Source: JARYGU01 sp033795365
Lineage (GTDB): Bacteria > Pseudomonadota > Alphaproteobacteria > Rhizobiales > Rhizobiaceae
Direction of reading: 5' to 3'
NCBI GenBank assembly: GCA_033795365.1
Contig: JARYGU010000001.1
Coordinates: 186,001 to 250,000, forward strand
Length of the DNA: 64,000 nucleotides
The notes beneath the pieces were generated by a model. The model saw only the letters and a program-made list of their open reading frames with translations. It searched no databases and was not told the DNA's origin. Every line of letters starts with the position of its first letter. The stretch's first letter is position 1. Shown here piece after piece: positions 15,205-22,942 of the stretch. Both the position numbers and the translations under genes were made by a program.

Positions 15205-16341
15205 ATGAAGATCGCCTCCGTCCGCACCCATCTTCTCGAACATAGGCTCGACGTCGCATTCGAGAGCGCTTCCATGCGCTTCGACCGGCGCGCGCATGTC
15301 CTGGTCGAGATCGTCTGCGAGGACGGCACGACCGGCTGGGGCGAATGCCTCGGTCCGGTACGCCCCAATGCCGCGGTCGTTGCGGCCTACGCCAACTGGC
15401 TGATCGGCGAGAACCCGCTCGAAACCGAGAAGATCTGGGCGCGTCTCTACAATGCCTTGCGCGATCAGGGCCAGCGAGGCCTTGCCGTGACCGCGCTTTC
15501 CGGCATCGACATCGCGCTTTGGGACGTCAAGGGAAAGCATTTCGGCGTGCCGGTCTCGGTGCTTCTGGGCGGCCGGTTCCGCGAATCCGTCCGGGCTTAT
15601 GCCACCGGCAGCTTCAAGCGCGATGGCGTCGACCGGATCGAGGACAATGCCGCCGAGGTCGCGCGCTACAAGGAACAGGGTTTTCACGCAAGCAAGATCA
15701 AGATCGGCTTCGGCATCGAGGAGGATCTTGCCGTCCTGCGCGCCGTGCGCAATGCGGTCGGGCCCGGCATGCGGCTGATGGTCGACGCCAATCACGGCTA
15801 TGATGCGCTCGAGGCGATAAAATTCGGCCAGGCCGCCGCAGAGCTCGATATCGACTGGTTCGAGGAGCCGGTCGTGCCGGAACAGCTCGGCGCCTACCGC
15901 GAAGTGCGCGCCAGGCAGCCGATCCCGGTTGCCGGCGGCGAGACATGGCACAGCCGCTGGGGCATGCGCGAGCCGGTGGAAACCCGCGCCGTCGATATCC
16001 TGCAGCCCGATCTCGCCGGCGTCGGCGGCTTCACCGAAGCCAAACGCGTCGCCGACATGGCGGCGCTGCACGGCATTCGCGTCGTCCCGCATGTCTGGGG
16101 CACGGCGGTGCATATCGCCGCCGCACTTCAGTTCATGGCGGCGATGGTCCCAAGCCCGGTCCGCGTCAATCCCGTCGAGCCGATCCTCGAATTCGATCGC
16201 ACCGACAATCCTTTCCGTCAGGCGGTGATCAAAACCCCCATCGAACACGAGCGCGGCGTCGTGTCGATCCCGAACGGCCCCGGCCTCGGCATCGAGATCG
16301 ACCGCGATGCGCTCGCCGAATTCCGTATGGGAGACGCCTGA
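15205..16341 (+). CDS. gci: D-galactarolactone cycloisomerase (enolase superfamily)
   Basis: The 378-residue protein is a mandelate racemase/muconate lactonising-type enolase-superfamily enzyme. Visible catalytic parts are K164/K166 in SKIKIGFG, D194 and N196 in VDANHGY, the acidic EEPVVPEQ segment near 220, the glutamate of AGGETWH near 245 and the histidine of PHVWGT near 296. Overall sequence and length closely match Agrobacterium Gci. It opens the galactaro- or glucarolactone made by uronate dehydrogenase to 3-deoxy-2-keto-hexarate, the KdgD substrate. Its stop codon overlaps the next start by one base. Confidence 0.93.
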   Translation: MKIASVRTHLLEHRLDVAFESASMRFDRRAHVLVEIVCEDGTTGWGECLGPVRPNAAVVAAYANWLIGENPLETEKIWARLYNALRDQGQRGLAVTALSGIDIALWDVKGKHFGVPVSVLLGGRFRESVRAYATGSFKRDGVDRIEDNAAEVARYKEQGFHASKIKIGFGIEEDLAVLRAVRNAVGPGMRLMVDANHGYDALEAIKFGQAAAELDIDWFEEPVVPEQLGAYREVRARQPIPVAGGETWHSRWGMREPVETRAVDILQPDLAGVGGFTEAKRVADMAALHGIRVVPHVWGTAVHIAAALQFMAAMVPSPVRVNPVEPILEFDRTDNPFRQAVIKTPIEHERGVVSIPNGPGLGIEIDRDALAEFRMGDA

Positions 16342-17222
16342 TGCTCGTCCGTACGCTCTTGGGCAACCCTCCGCGGACCAGGCTGCCGAGAGGTACGGTC
16401 GATACGCAGATGCACATGTATCTGCCGGGTTTTCCTTCCCTTCCCGGCGGGCCGGATCTTCCGGCCGGCAGCCTGCCGGACCCGGCCCAGTACCGGCAGG
16501 TGATGCGCTGGCTCGGCATCGACCGGGTCATCATCACACAAGGCAATGCCCACCAGCGTGACAATTCCAACCTCGTCGCCTGCCTCGCGGACATGGGCGA
16601 GGCCGCCCGCGGCGTTTGCGCCGTCGGCGGCGCCACGCCCGATGCCGAGCTGGACCGGCTGGCGGCATGCGGGGTCCTCGGCGCGCGCATCATGGACCTG
16701 CCCGGCGGCGCGGTCGGGCTCTGCGAGCTGGAGGCCGTCGACGCCAGGGCTGCCGCGCGCGGCTGGATGCTGGCCGTCCAGTTCGACGGCAGCCATATCC
16801 TCGACCATGAGGCGCGGCTTGCGAAACTCAAATCCCGCTGGGTCCTCGATCATCACGGCAAGTTCTTCGCGGGCGTGACGTCCGACGGTCCGCAGATCGC
16901 GGCGGTCAAGCGGCTGATCGACGGCGGCCGGTGCTGGTTCAAGTTCGCCGGCGTCTACGAGTCGTCCAAAAGCGGAAGGCCCGGCTATGCCGACGTCGCC
17001 GCCTTCTCCCGCGCGCTCGCCGCCCATGCGCCCGAACGCATCGTCTGGGGCACCAACTGGCCGCACAATCTCGCGCGCGAGCAGGCCGACTACCCGGACG
17101 ACGCGGAGCTGACCGATACGGTCCTGGGCTGGCTGCCCGACGAGACCGCGCGGCATCGCGCGCTCGTGACCAATCCCGAAGAGCTTTACGACCTGCCCGC
17201 GTGGGGTGCCGGAGAAAAATGA
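16341..17222 (+). CDS. gli: Aldarolactone isomerase (amidohydrolase superfamily)
   Basis: This 293-residue TIM-barrel protein begins with the metal-site motif VDTQMHMYLPG (20-30) and contains VIITQGNAHQRDN, GARIMDLPGGAV, LDHHGKFF and the C-terminal ERIVWGTNWPHN. These match the Agrobacterium lactone isomerase Gli, which interconverts 1,4- and 1,5-aldarolactones so that lactones of D-glucaric and D-galactaric acid can enter the Gci step. The ATG overlaps the gci stop by one base, indicating translational coupling. It belongs to the LigI-like dicarboxylic lactone hydrolase group, so hydrolase activity is a second possibility. Confidence 0.88.
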   Translation: MLVRTLLGNPPRTRLPRGTVDTQMHMYLPGFPSLPGGPDLPAGSLPDPAQYRQVMRWLGIDRVIITQGNAHQRDNSNLVACLADMGEAARGVCAVGGATPDAELDRLAACGVLGARIMDLPGGAVGLCELEAVDARAAARGWMLAVQFDGSHILDHEARLAKLKSRWVLDHHGKFFAGVTSDGPQIAAVKRLIDGGRCWFKFAGVYESSKSGRPGYADVAAFSRALAAHAPERIVWGTNWPHNLAREQADYPDDAELTDTVLGWLPDETARHRALVTNPEELYDLPAWGAGEK

Positions 17223-17229
17223 AAACGAC

Positions 17230-17254
17230 CGCCGGAGGCGTGGAGACTCCGGCG
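17230..17254 (+). promoter_or_regulatory. Intercistronic hairpin between gli and the TRAP binding protein
   Basis: CGCCGGAG pairs perfectly with CTCCGGCG around a nine-base loop, followed closely by an AAGGAGGAG ribosome site. It has no U-tract, so it is more likely an RNA-processing or mRNA 5'-end stabilising element than a terminator. Confidence 0.55.
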
Positions 17255-17274
17255 CGAAAAAGGAGGAGAAAGAC

Positions 17275-18249
17275 ATGAAACTGCCCAGAATGCTAGGCCT
17301 CGCACTTGGCATCGCGCTCGGCGCGACCGCCTTGCACGCGCAGGAAATTACCCTGCGCTCCGCCGACATCCATCCCGACGGCTATCCCACGGTGGAAGCC
17401 GTCAAATATATGGGTGAGCTGGTTTCCGAGCGCACCGATGGCCGCATCAAGATCGAGGTCACCAACAATGCGGTGCTCGGCAGCGAAAAGGACACGATCG
17501 AGCAGACCCGCTTCGGCGTCATCGATATGAACCGGGTCAATGCCGCGCCGTTCAACAATCTCGTGCCGGAAACCACCGTTCTCGGCATGCCCTTCCTGTT
17601 CCGCTCGACCGAGCACATGCACAAGGTGGTCGACGGCCCGATCGGCGACGAGGTTCTGGCCGCCTTCGAGCCGCACGGCCTGATCGGCCTCGCGTTCTAC
17701 GATTCCGGCGCACGTTCCTTCTACACGACCAAGCAGCCGATCGAGAAGCTCGCCGACCTGAAGGGCATGAAGATCCGCGTACAGCAATCCGACCTCTGGA
17801 TCGCCATGATGCAGGCCTTCGGCGCCAATCCGACGCCGATGCCGATGGGCGAAGTCTACTCCTCGCTCGAGACCGGTGTCGTCGACGGCGCGGAAAACAA
17901 CTGGCCCTCCTACGAGTCGGCCCGCCACTACGAGGTCGCCCGGAACTATACGCTGACCGAGCATTCGCTGAACCCGGAAATCCTGGTCATCTCCAAGATG
18001 AGCTGGGACAAGCTGTCGCCGGAGGATCAGGCGGTCGTCCGTCAGGCGGCAAAGGATTCGGTCACGAAGATGCGCGAGCTCTGGAGTGCGCGCGAAAAGT
18101 CCTCGGAGGAAAAAGTCCGCGCCGCCGGCGTCAACGTCGTCGAGGTCGACAAGGAGGAATTCTCGGCGGCGATGAAGCCGGTCTACGACCGCTTCGTCAC
18201 CGATCCGAAGATGAAGGACCTGCTGGAGCGCGTCCAGGCCGTGAAATAG
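17275..18249 (+). CDS. TRAP transporter solute-binding protein (DctP family), probably for uronates
   Basis: The 324-residue protein has a clean Sec signal peptide (cleavage after LHA, about residue 22). DctP features include LKGMKIRVQQSDL with the carboxylate-binding arginine near residue 162, and VDGAENNWPSYES. The start at ATG 17275 has a strong AAGGAGG site. It delivers an organic acid from the periplasm to the DctQM permease encoded next. Its place after udh-kdgD-gci-gli points to glucuronate or galacturonate as ligand. A hairpin upstream and a terminator downstream would raise its level over the membrane subunits. Confidence 0.92.
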   Translation: MKLPRMLGLALGIALGATALHAQEITLRSADIHPDGYPTVEAVKYMGELVSERTDGRIKIEVTNNAVLGSEKDTIEQTRFGVIDMNRVNAAPFNNLVPETTVLGMPFLFRSTEHMHKVVDGPIGDEVLAAFEPHGLIGLAFYDSGARSFYTTKQPIEKLADLKGMKIRVQQSDLWIAMMQAFGANPTPMPMGEVYSSLETGVVDGAENNWPSYESARHYEVARNYTLTEHSLNPEILVISKMSWDKLSPEDQAVVRQAAKDSVTKMRELWSAREKSSEEKVRAAGVNVVEVDKEEFSAAMKPVYDRFVTDPKMKDLLERVQAVK

Positions 18250-18261
18250 CCGGAAACGTCG

Positions 18262-18294
18262 AGCCGGCCCTCGTCAGCGGGGGCCGGCTTTTTT
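18262..18294 (+). terminator. Intra-operon terminator after the TRAP binding protein
   Basis: AGCCGGCCC pairs with GGGCCGGCT around a ten-base loop and runs into six T residues. It should reduce read-through into dctQM. Confidence 0.88.
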
Positions 18295-18340
18295 GCATGT
18301 CCGGCCGGCCATGACGCCTGCCGGTGAGGAGGACGGGAAC

Positions 18341-18862
18341 ATGTGGAAATTCATGCGCGCGATACGGCCGGTGCTGGCCGGGCTCAGCCGCATATCGCTT
18401 TACATCGCCGGTATCGGCATCGTCGCAATGACGCTCATCGTCGGCTGGCAGGTCTTCGGCCGCTATGTGCTGAACAACTCGCCGAGCTGGTCGGAGCCGC
18501 TGTCGCTCTATCTGATGTCCTGGTTCATCATGCTCGGCGCAGCCGTCGGCGTGCGCGAAAGCGTGCATCTCGGCCTCGATATCGTCCGCCACGTCATGCC
18601 GCCGGCGATCCAGAGGGGGATGGACCTCCTCTGCCTCGCCCTGGTCGCGTTCTTCGGGCTGGCGATGAGCTATTACGGCACGCTGCTTGCGATCGGCACC
18701 TGGACGGCGACGATACCCGTCCTCGGCTGGCCGGGCGGCGTCGACTTCTTTCCGCTGATCGGCGGGGGCGTGATGATCGCGATCTTTGCAACGGAACGCT
18801 TCGCCGACGTCGCTCTCGGTGAGGAAATCGCAGCCGACGTCGTCGTGCAGGAGGCGGCTTGA
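18341..18862 (+). CDS. TRAP transporter small permease (DctQ family)
   Basis: This 173-residue protein has four predicted membrane helices and the DctQ-type segment WQVFGRYVLNNSPSWSEPLSLYL, broken here only for description. The ATG at 18341 has a GAGGAGG site; an upstream in-frame ATG at 18293 lies inside the terminator tail and is unlikely. It pairs with the DctM subunit that follows with no gap, forming the inner-membrane part of the sodium-driven uptake system for the uronate pathway. Confidence 0.92.
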   Translation: MWKFMRAIRPVLAGLSRISLYIAGIGIVAMTLIVGWQVFGRYVLNNSPSWSEPLSLYLMSWFIMLGAAVGVRESVHLGLDIVRHVMPPAIQRGMDLLCLALVAFFGLAMSYYGTLLAIGTWTATIPVLGWPGGVDFFPLIGGGVMIAIFATERFADVALGEEIAADVVVQEAA

Positions 18863-20143
18863 ATGACCTATACCATCCTTTTCGGCACGTTCGCCCTCCT
18901 GATGCTGATCGGCATGCCGATCGCTTTCTGCCTCGGCATCGCCTCGCTCGCAGCCGTCGTCTATATGGGCCTGCCGCCGATCGTGGTGTTCCAGCAGCTC
19001 AATTCCGGCATGAACGTCTTCGCCATGATGGCGATCCCCTTCTTCATCTTCGCCGGCGATCTGATGGTGCGCGGCGGCATCGCGAGCCGGCTGATCCGCT
19101 TTGCGGCCGGGCTGGTCGGACATCTCCGCGGCGGGCTCGGCCAGGTCAACGTGGTTGCCTCGACCCTGTTCGGTGGGATTTCGGGCTCGGCTGTCGCGGA
19201 TGCCTCCGCCGTCGGCGGCCTGATGATCCCGCAGATGGCCGCAAGGGGCTATGAGAAGGACTATGCCGTCAACGTGACGGTGAACTCCGCGATCATCGCG
19301 CTGATGATCCCGCCGTCGCACAACATGATCCTCTATTCGATCGCGGCGGGCGGCAATGTCTCAATCGCCGACCTTTTCACCGCCGGCATCGTTCCCGGGT
19401 TGCTGCTCGCGCTCGCCCTGATGGTGACGGCCTATCTCGTCGCAAGGCGACGGGGCTATCCGGCCGAACCCTTTCCCGGCTTCGCCCGCCTCGGCTATTA
19501 TCTCCTTGCCTCCTTCCCTGGCATATTGCTGATCGGCATCATCTTCGGCGGCGTGCGTTCCGGCGTCTTCACGGCCACGGAAAGCTCCTGCATCGCCGTG
19601 CTCTACGCCTTCCTCGTCGCGATGCTCGTCTATCGCGAGCTCGACTGGCAAGGCTTCGTCGAAGCCGTGATGGGTGCGGTGCGCACGACCGCGATGGTAT
19701 TGCTCGTCATCGGGACGGCCGCCTCGTTCGGCTGGCTGATGGCCTTCCTGCAGGTCCAGTCGCTGATGATCGCCGCGATCAGCGCGATCTCGGACAATCC
19801 GATCATCGTGCTTCTCGTCATCAATCTCCTGCTGCTCCTGCTCGGCACCTTCATGGACATGGCGCCGCTGGTCATCATCGCGACGCCCGTGCTGCTGCCC
19901 GTCGTGAAGGCCTTCGGCGTCGATCCGGTTCATTTCGGCGTGATCATGATCCTGAACGCCGGGATCGGGCTTAACACGCCGCCGGTCGGAACCGTGCTCT
20001 TCGTCGGCTGCGCCGTGGGCGGCATCTCGATCCGCGAGGCGATGCGGACGATCTGGCCCTTCTTCGGCGCAAGCATAGCGGTGCTGCTGGCGGTCACCTA
20101 CATCCCCGCCCTGTCCCTCTGGCTTCCAGGCCTGTTCAGATAG
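18863..20143 (+). CDS. TRAP transporter large permease (DctM family)
   Basis: The 426-residue membrane protein has about twelve helices and the DctM signatures GGISGSAVADASAVGGLMIPQM (near 110), IPPSHNMILYSIA (near 153) and GIGLNTPPVGTVLFVGCAV (near 370). It starts directly at the dctQ stop codon, so translation is coupled. It is the transport channel of the TRAP system and the last gene of the uronate cluster before a GC-rich hairpin. Confidence 0.95.
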   Translation: MTYTILFGTFALLMLIGMPIAFCLGIASLAAVVYMGLPPIVVFQQLNSGMNVFAMMAIPFFIFAGDLMVRGGIASRLIRFAAGLVGHLRGGLGQVNVVASTLFGGISGSAVADASAVGGLMIPQMAARGYEKDYAVNVTVNSAIIALMIPPSHNMILYSIAAGGNVSIADLFTAGIVPGLLLALALMVTAYLVARRRGYPAEPFPGFARLGYYLLASFPGILLIGIIFGGVRSGVFTATESSCIAVLYAFLVAMLVYRELDWQGFVEAVMGAVRTTAMVLLVIGTAASFGWLMAFLQVQSLMIAAISAISDNPIIVLLVINLLLLLLGTFMDMAPLVIIATPVLLPVVKAFGVDPVHFGVIMILNAGIGLNTPPVGTVLFVGCAVGGISIREAMRTIWPFFGASIAVLLAVTYIPALSLWLPGLFR

Positions 20144-20165
20144 CATTCCCGAGCGCCGGAAAGGC

Positions 20166-20189
20166 CCCCGCCGCCCAACGGCGGCGGGG
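20166..20189. terminator. Terminator-like hairpin after the TRAP operon
   Basis: CCCCGCCGCC and GGCGGCGGGG are perfect arms around CAAC. There is no T-run, so it may act with Rho or as a 3'-end stabiliser. Confidence 0.55.
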
Positions 20190-20325
20190 TGCACGCCTCT
20201 CCGCCCGGCCGCCATTCGCATATGAAACGAGCGCGGGCGATCCCGCAGCCTCCTCCTGCCGCGGCAACTCAAATGTTGACACCCCGGACGTTTGATTGAA
20301 ACGTCGCCTGGAAGTGGAGACCCGC

Positions 20326-21267
20326 ATGGCGAACAATCGAAATTTGAAAGACGGCGCTTCCGCCGGCGAAAGAAGCGGCCCGGCGCCGGAAAAGAGCAAT
20401 GCCAGGGACATCATCGGCGTCATCGTCGACGGCAAGGCAGGGTTTTCGAAATCGAACCGGCGCATCGCCGATGCCATCCTGAGCGAGCCGCACCGTTTCG
20501 TGGAGCTGCCGATCGAAGAGCTGACATCCTGGCTGAACGTGTCGGCGCCGACGGTGACGCGCTTCGCGCGGACCGTCGGCTGCGACGGGCTTAAGGATCT
20601 CAAGCTGCGGATCATGGGATCGGTCAGGATCGGCATCCACTATCTGGAGCCGGCAACGCCGCCCGATTCCATCGCGGAGGTCGCGGAACGCGTCAGCAAG
20701 AGGGCGCAGAAGACGATCGCCGACATGCACCACAATGTCGACCTCGCGCGTGCCAGCAAGGTCATCGAAAGGATAAGCGGCTGCCACACGCTCTATGCGT
20801 TCGGCAGCGGAGGCGTCTCGTCCTGGCTGATCGAGGAGATCCAGAACAGGTTCTTCCGCCTCGGCATCCGCGTCATCCCCTGCTGCGATCACCAGATGCA
20901 GCTGATGCTCGCCTCGGCGGTCGAGCGAAACGACGTCGTCATCTGCTGCTCGCTGACCGGGTCGAACGGCGGGATGGAAAGGGCGGTCGCCGTCGCGCGC
21001 GAATACGGTGCCGCGACCATCGCGCTGACAGCCAGCGGAACGCCGCTGGCCGCTGCGGTCGACGATCTCCTGCCCATAGACAGCCCGCCGGACGAGGATA
21101 TTCTCAGCCCCACCTCGATCCGCTACGCCTACCTGATCGCCATCGACATCGTCTCCTACGGGGTCGCGATCGCGCGGCGTGAAGCCGGCCGCGAGAAGCT
21201 GCGCCGCTTGAAGCAGCAGCTTGCGACCGTCCGCGACACGCCCGATACCCAGCCGCTTTGCGATTGA
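20326..21267 (+). CDS. MurR/RpiR-family transcriptional regulator
   Basis: The 313-residue protein has an N-terminal RpiR helix-turn-helix (NRRIADAILSEPHRFVELPI, then LTSWLNVSAPTVTRFARTVG). A SIS sugar-phosphate domain follows, with LYAFGSGGVSSWL near 153 and VVICCSLTGSNGGMERAV near 205. The ATG 20326 is preferred to the in-frame TTG at 20296 for its GGAAGTGGAG site. RpiR proteins sense sugar phosphates or amino-sugar derivatives. It precedes an ABC importer and catabolic genes on the same strand and is their likely regulator. Confidence 0.92.
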   Translation: MANNRNLKDGASAGERSGPAPEKSNARDIIGVIVDGKAGFSKSNRRIADAILSEPHRFVELPIEELTSWLNVSAPTVTRFARTVGCDGLKDLKLRIMGSVRIGIHYLEPATPPDSIAEVAERVSKRAQKTIADMHHNVDLARASKVIERISGCHTLYAFGSGGVSSWLIEEIQNRFFRLGIRVIPCCDHQMQLMLASAVERNDVVICCSLTGSNGGMERAVAVAREYGAATIALTASGTPLAAAVDDLLPIDSPPDEDILSPTSIRYAYLIAIDIVSYGVAIARREAGREKLRRLKQQLATVRDTPDTQPLCD

Positions 21268-21356
21268 ACCCGATGCTTAAATTTTGCTTTTCCGATCAAA
21301 AATTGGATTAATAAATAGGCGAACTCCGCCACGCGGCAAAAAAATGATCAGAAAAT

Positions 21357-21396
21357 GAAAATTTCGGTAGACAGCTAAAAAAAATCGCGCATAGTT
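21357..21396 (+). promoter_or_regulatory. Candidate promoter with adjacent operator for the ABC/catabolic operon
   Basis: TAGACA (21368-21373) and ATAGTT (21391-21396) are separated by 17 bases. GAAAATTTC at 21357-21365, immediately upstream of the -35, is a perfect small palindrome of the GAAA-n-TTTC type reported for RpiR regulators. The whole 21268-21519 gap is much richer in A and T than its surroundings. Confidence 0.45.
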
Positions 21397-21519
21397 ATCC
21401 CCACAGCAGGACTTCAACCGCCCACGATGAAAACATCCGTGGTCCGGGCATACCGTAAGTTATCTTCCGGCAGCTGCCGGCAGGCGAAATCAACAAGCTA
21501 TAACAAATGGGGAACTAGC

Positions 21520-22821
21520 ATGATTTCTTCGCTGGAACGACTACTCATGTCCAGACGGCAGATATTGAAGGGAGCTGCCGCTCTTTCCGCCGCGACGATG
21601 ATGGACAGGCGGGCCTTCGCCGCGCCTTCGACACCGCTGACTTTCGCGGGATGGCAATACCAGCCGCAGATCGTCGACGAAAACGTCAAGACCTTCATGA
21701 AGCTCTACGACGAGAATGTCACCTACGAGCTGATCACCGGAGACTACCATCCGCTCGCCGAGACGAAGCTCACCGGCGGTCAGCACATGGACATGCTCTA
21801 TTCGGAAGAGAACTACATCGCCCGCTGGCACACCGCCGAGTGGATTCGCGACATCGAGGAGATGCCCGGCGTCGCCGACATCAAGGCGGGCATGTTCCCG
21901 GTCAGCGTCGAATCCCTTTCCCTTCCCGACGGCCCACTCTGCGGCCTGCCGTATTACGCCGGCTACAACACCTTCCTCTTCAACGAGGAGCATCTCCAGA
22001 AGGCCGGAGCGGACGCGCCGGAAACCTGGGATGCCGTCCTCGAAGTCTGTCGCAAGCTCAAGGCGGACGGTATCTCGGATGCGCCCTTCCACGGCATGTG
22101 GCAGCAGCAGTGGCCGAACCTGTCATGGCACATGTTCGCCTGCTGGTATTCGGAAGGCGCCAAGGTCTTCGACGCCGACGGCAACTTCGTCGACGAGCCG
22201 GCGCTGCGCAAGATCCTGGAGGTCCACCAGACCCTCTACAAGGAAAAGCTCGTCGTCGAGGACATCATGACGCTGCCCGGCGAAGGGGTGCCGAGCTACG
22301 CGTCGGGCCGCCATACCTTCATGGTCGTCCACGACTACAACCACAAGGTCGCCAACGATCCCGCGGTCTCGAAGATCGCCGGCAAGGTGCGCAATGCGCT
22401 GATGCCCGGTGCCACCCGCTCGACCATGGCCTGGACCGCCGCCTATCTCATGGGCGCGCAGCCGGTCGACGAGGAACGCGTCTGGAACCTGCTGCAGTTC
22501 TTCGGCGGCAAGGCGAGCGACGGACAGTACCACGTCATCAAGCGCTGGGCGCTCGAATTCGGCCTCGGTTCCGCCTACAAGGAGGTCATGACCGATCCGG
22601 AGATCGTCGAGAGCTTCTCCAAATGGCGTGATCTGGACGTTTCGGCCAAGCAGCTCGGCATGGCGACGGCGCGCAGCATCGGCAAGGCGATCTGGTTCCC
22701 CGAGTGGGACATGTTCATGATGCAGCAGGTCCAGGAATATATCCGCTCCGGAAGCTCGACAGACAAGCTGGTGGCCGACCTTTCGGCGAAGGCGTCGGAG
22801 CTCAAGACGCAATACCAGTAA
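21520..22821 (+). CDS. ABC transporter extracellular solute-binding protein, family 1 (sugar type)
   Basis: The 433-residue protein starts MISSLERLLMSRRQILKGAA; the SRRQILKG stretch is a Tat-like signal with cleavage near AFA (about residue 35). The mature part resembles maltose/glycerol-phosphate-type binding proteins (LTFAGWQYQPQIVDENVKTF, YAGYNTFLFNEEHLQKAGAD, and an aromatic-rich FHGMWQQQWPNLSWHMFACW). The start at ATG 21520 has a GGGGA site. It should hand its ligand to the fused permease and ATPase that follow. The many Trp and Tyr residues fit a carbohydrate-like or aromatic ligand; its identity is unknown. Confidence 0.9.
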   Translation: MISSLERLLMSRRQILKGAAALSAATMMDRRAFAAPSTPLTFAGWQYQPQIVDENVKTFMKLYDENVTYELITGDYHPLAETKLTGGQHMDMLYSEENYIARWHTAEWIRDIEEMPGVADIKAGMFPVSVESLSLPDGPLCGLPYYAGYNTFLFNEEHLQKAGADAPETWDAVLEVCRKLKADGISDAPFHGMWQQQWPNLSWHMFACWYSEGAKVFDADGNFVDEPALRKILEVHQTLYKEKLVVEDIMTLPGEGVPSYASGRHTFMVVHDYNHKVANDPAVSKIAGKVRNALMPGATRSTMAWTAAYLMGAQPVDEERVWNLLQFFGGKASDGQYHVIKRWALEFGLGSAYKEVMTDPEIVESFSKWRDLDVSAKQLGMATARSIGKAIWFPEWDMFMMQQVQEYIRSGSSTDKLVADLSAKASELKTQYQ

Positions 22822-22942
22822 GAAACGTGCGGGCGCAGCCGGCTCCGCCCGCCGGCACCGGCTGCACCTGCGAGTTCAACCCCCGAAGGCATCGGCAAAC
22901 GCGCATCACCGGCGCGCCGCCCGATGACATGCGAGGGACGTG

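Noticed and set aside
21395..21403. TTATCCCCA, one mismatch from a DnaA box, in an AT-rich gap
   Set aside because: It is single, with no further boxes, no replication genes and a better explanation as a promoter region.
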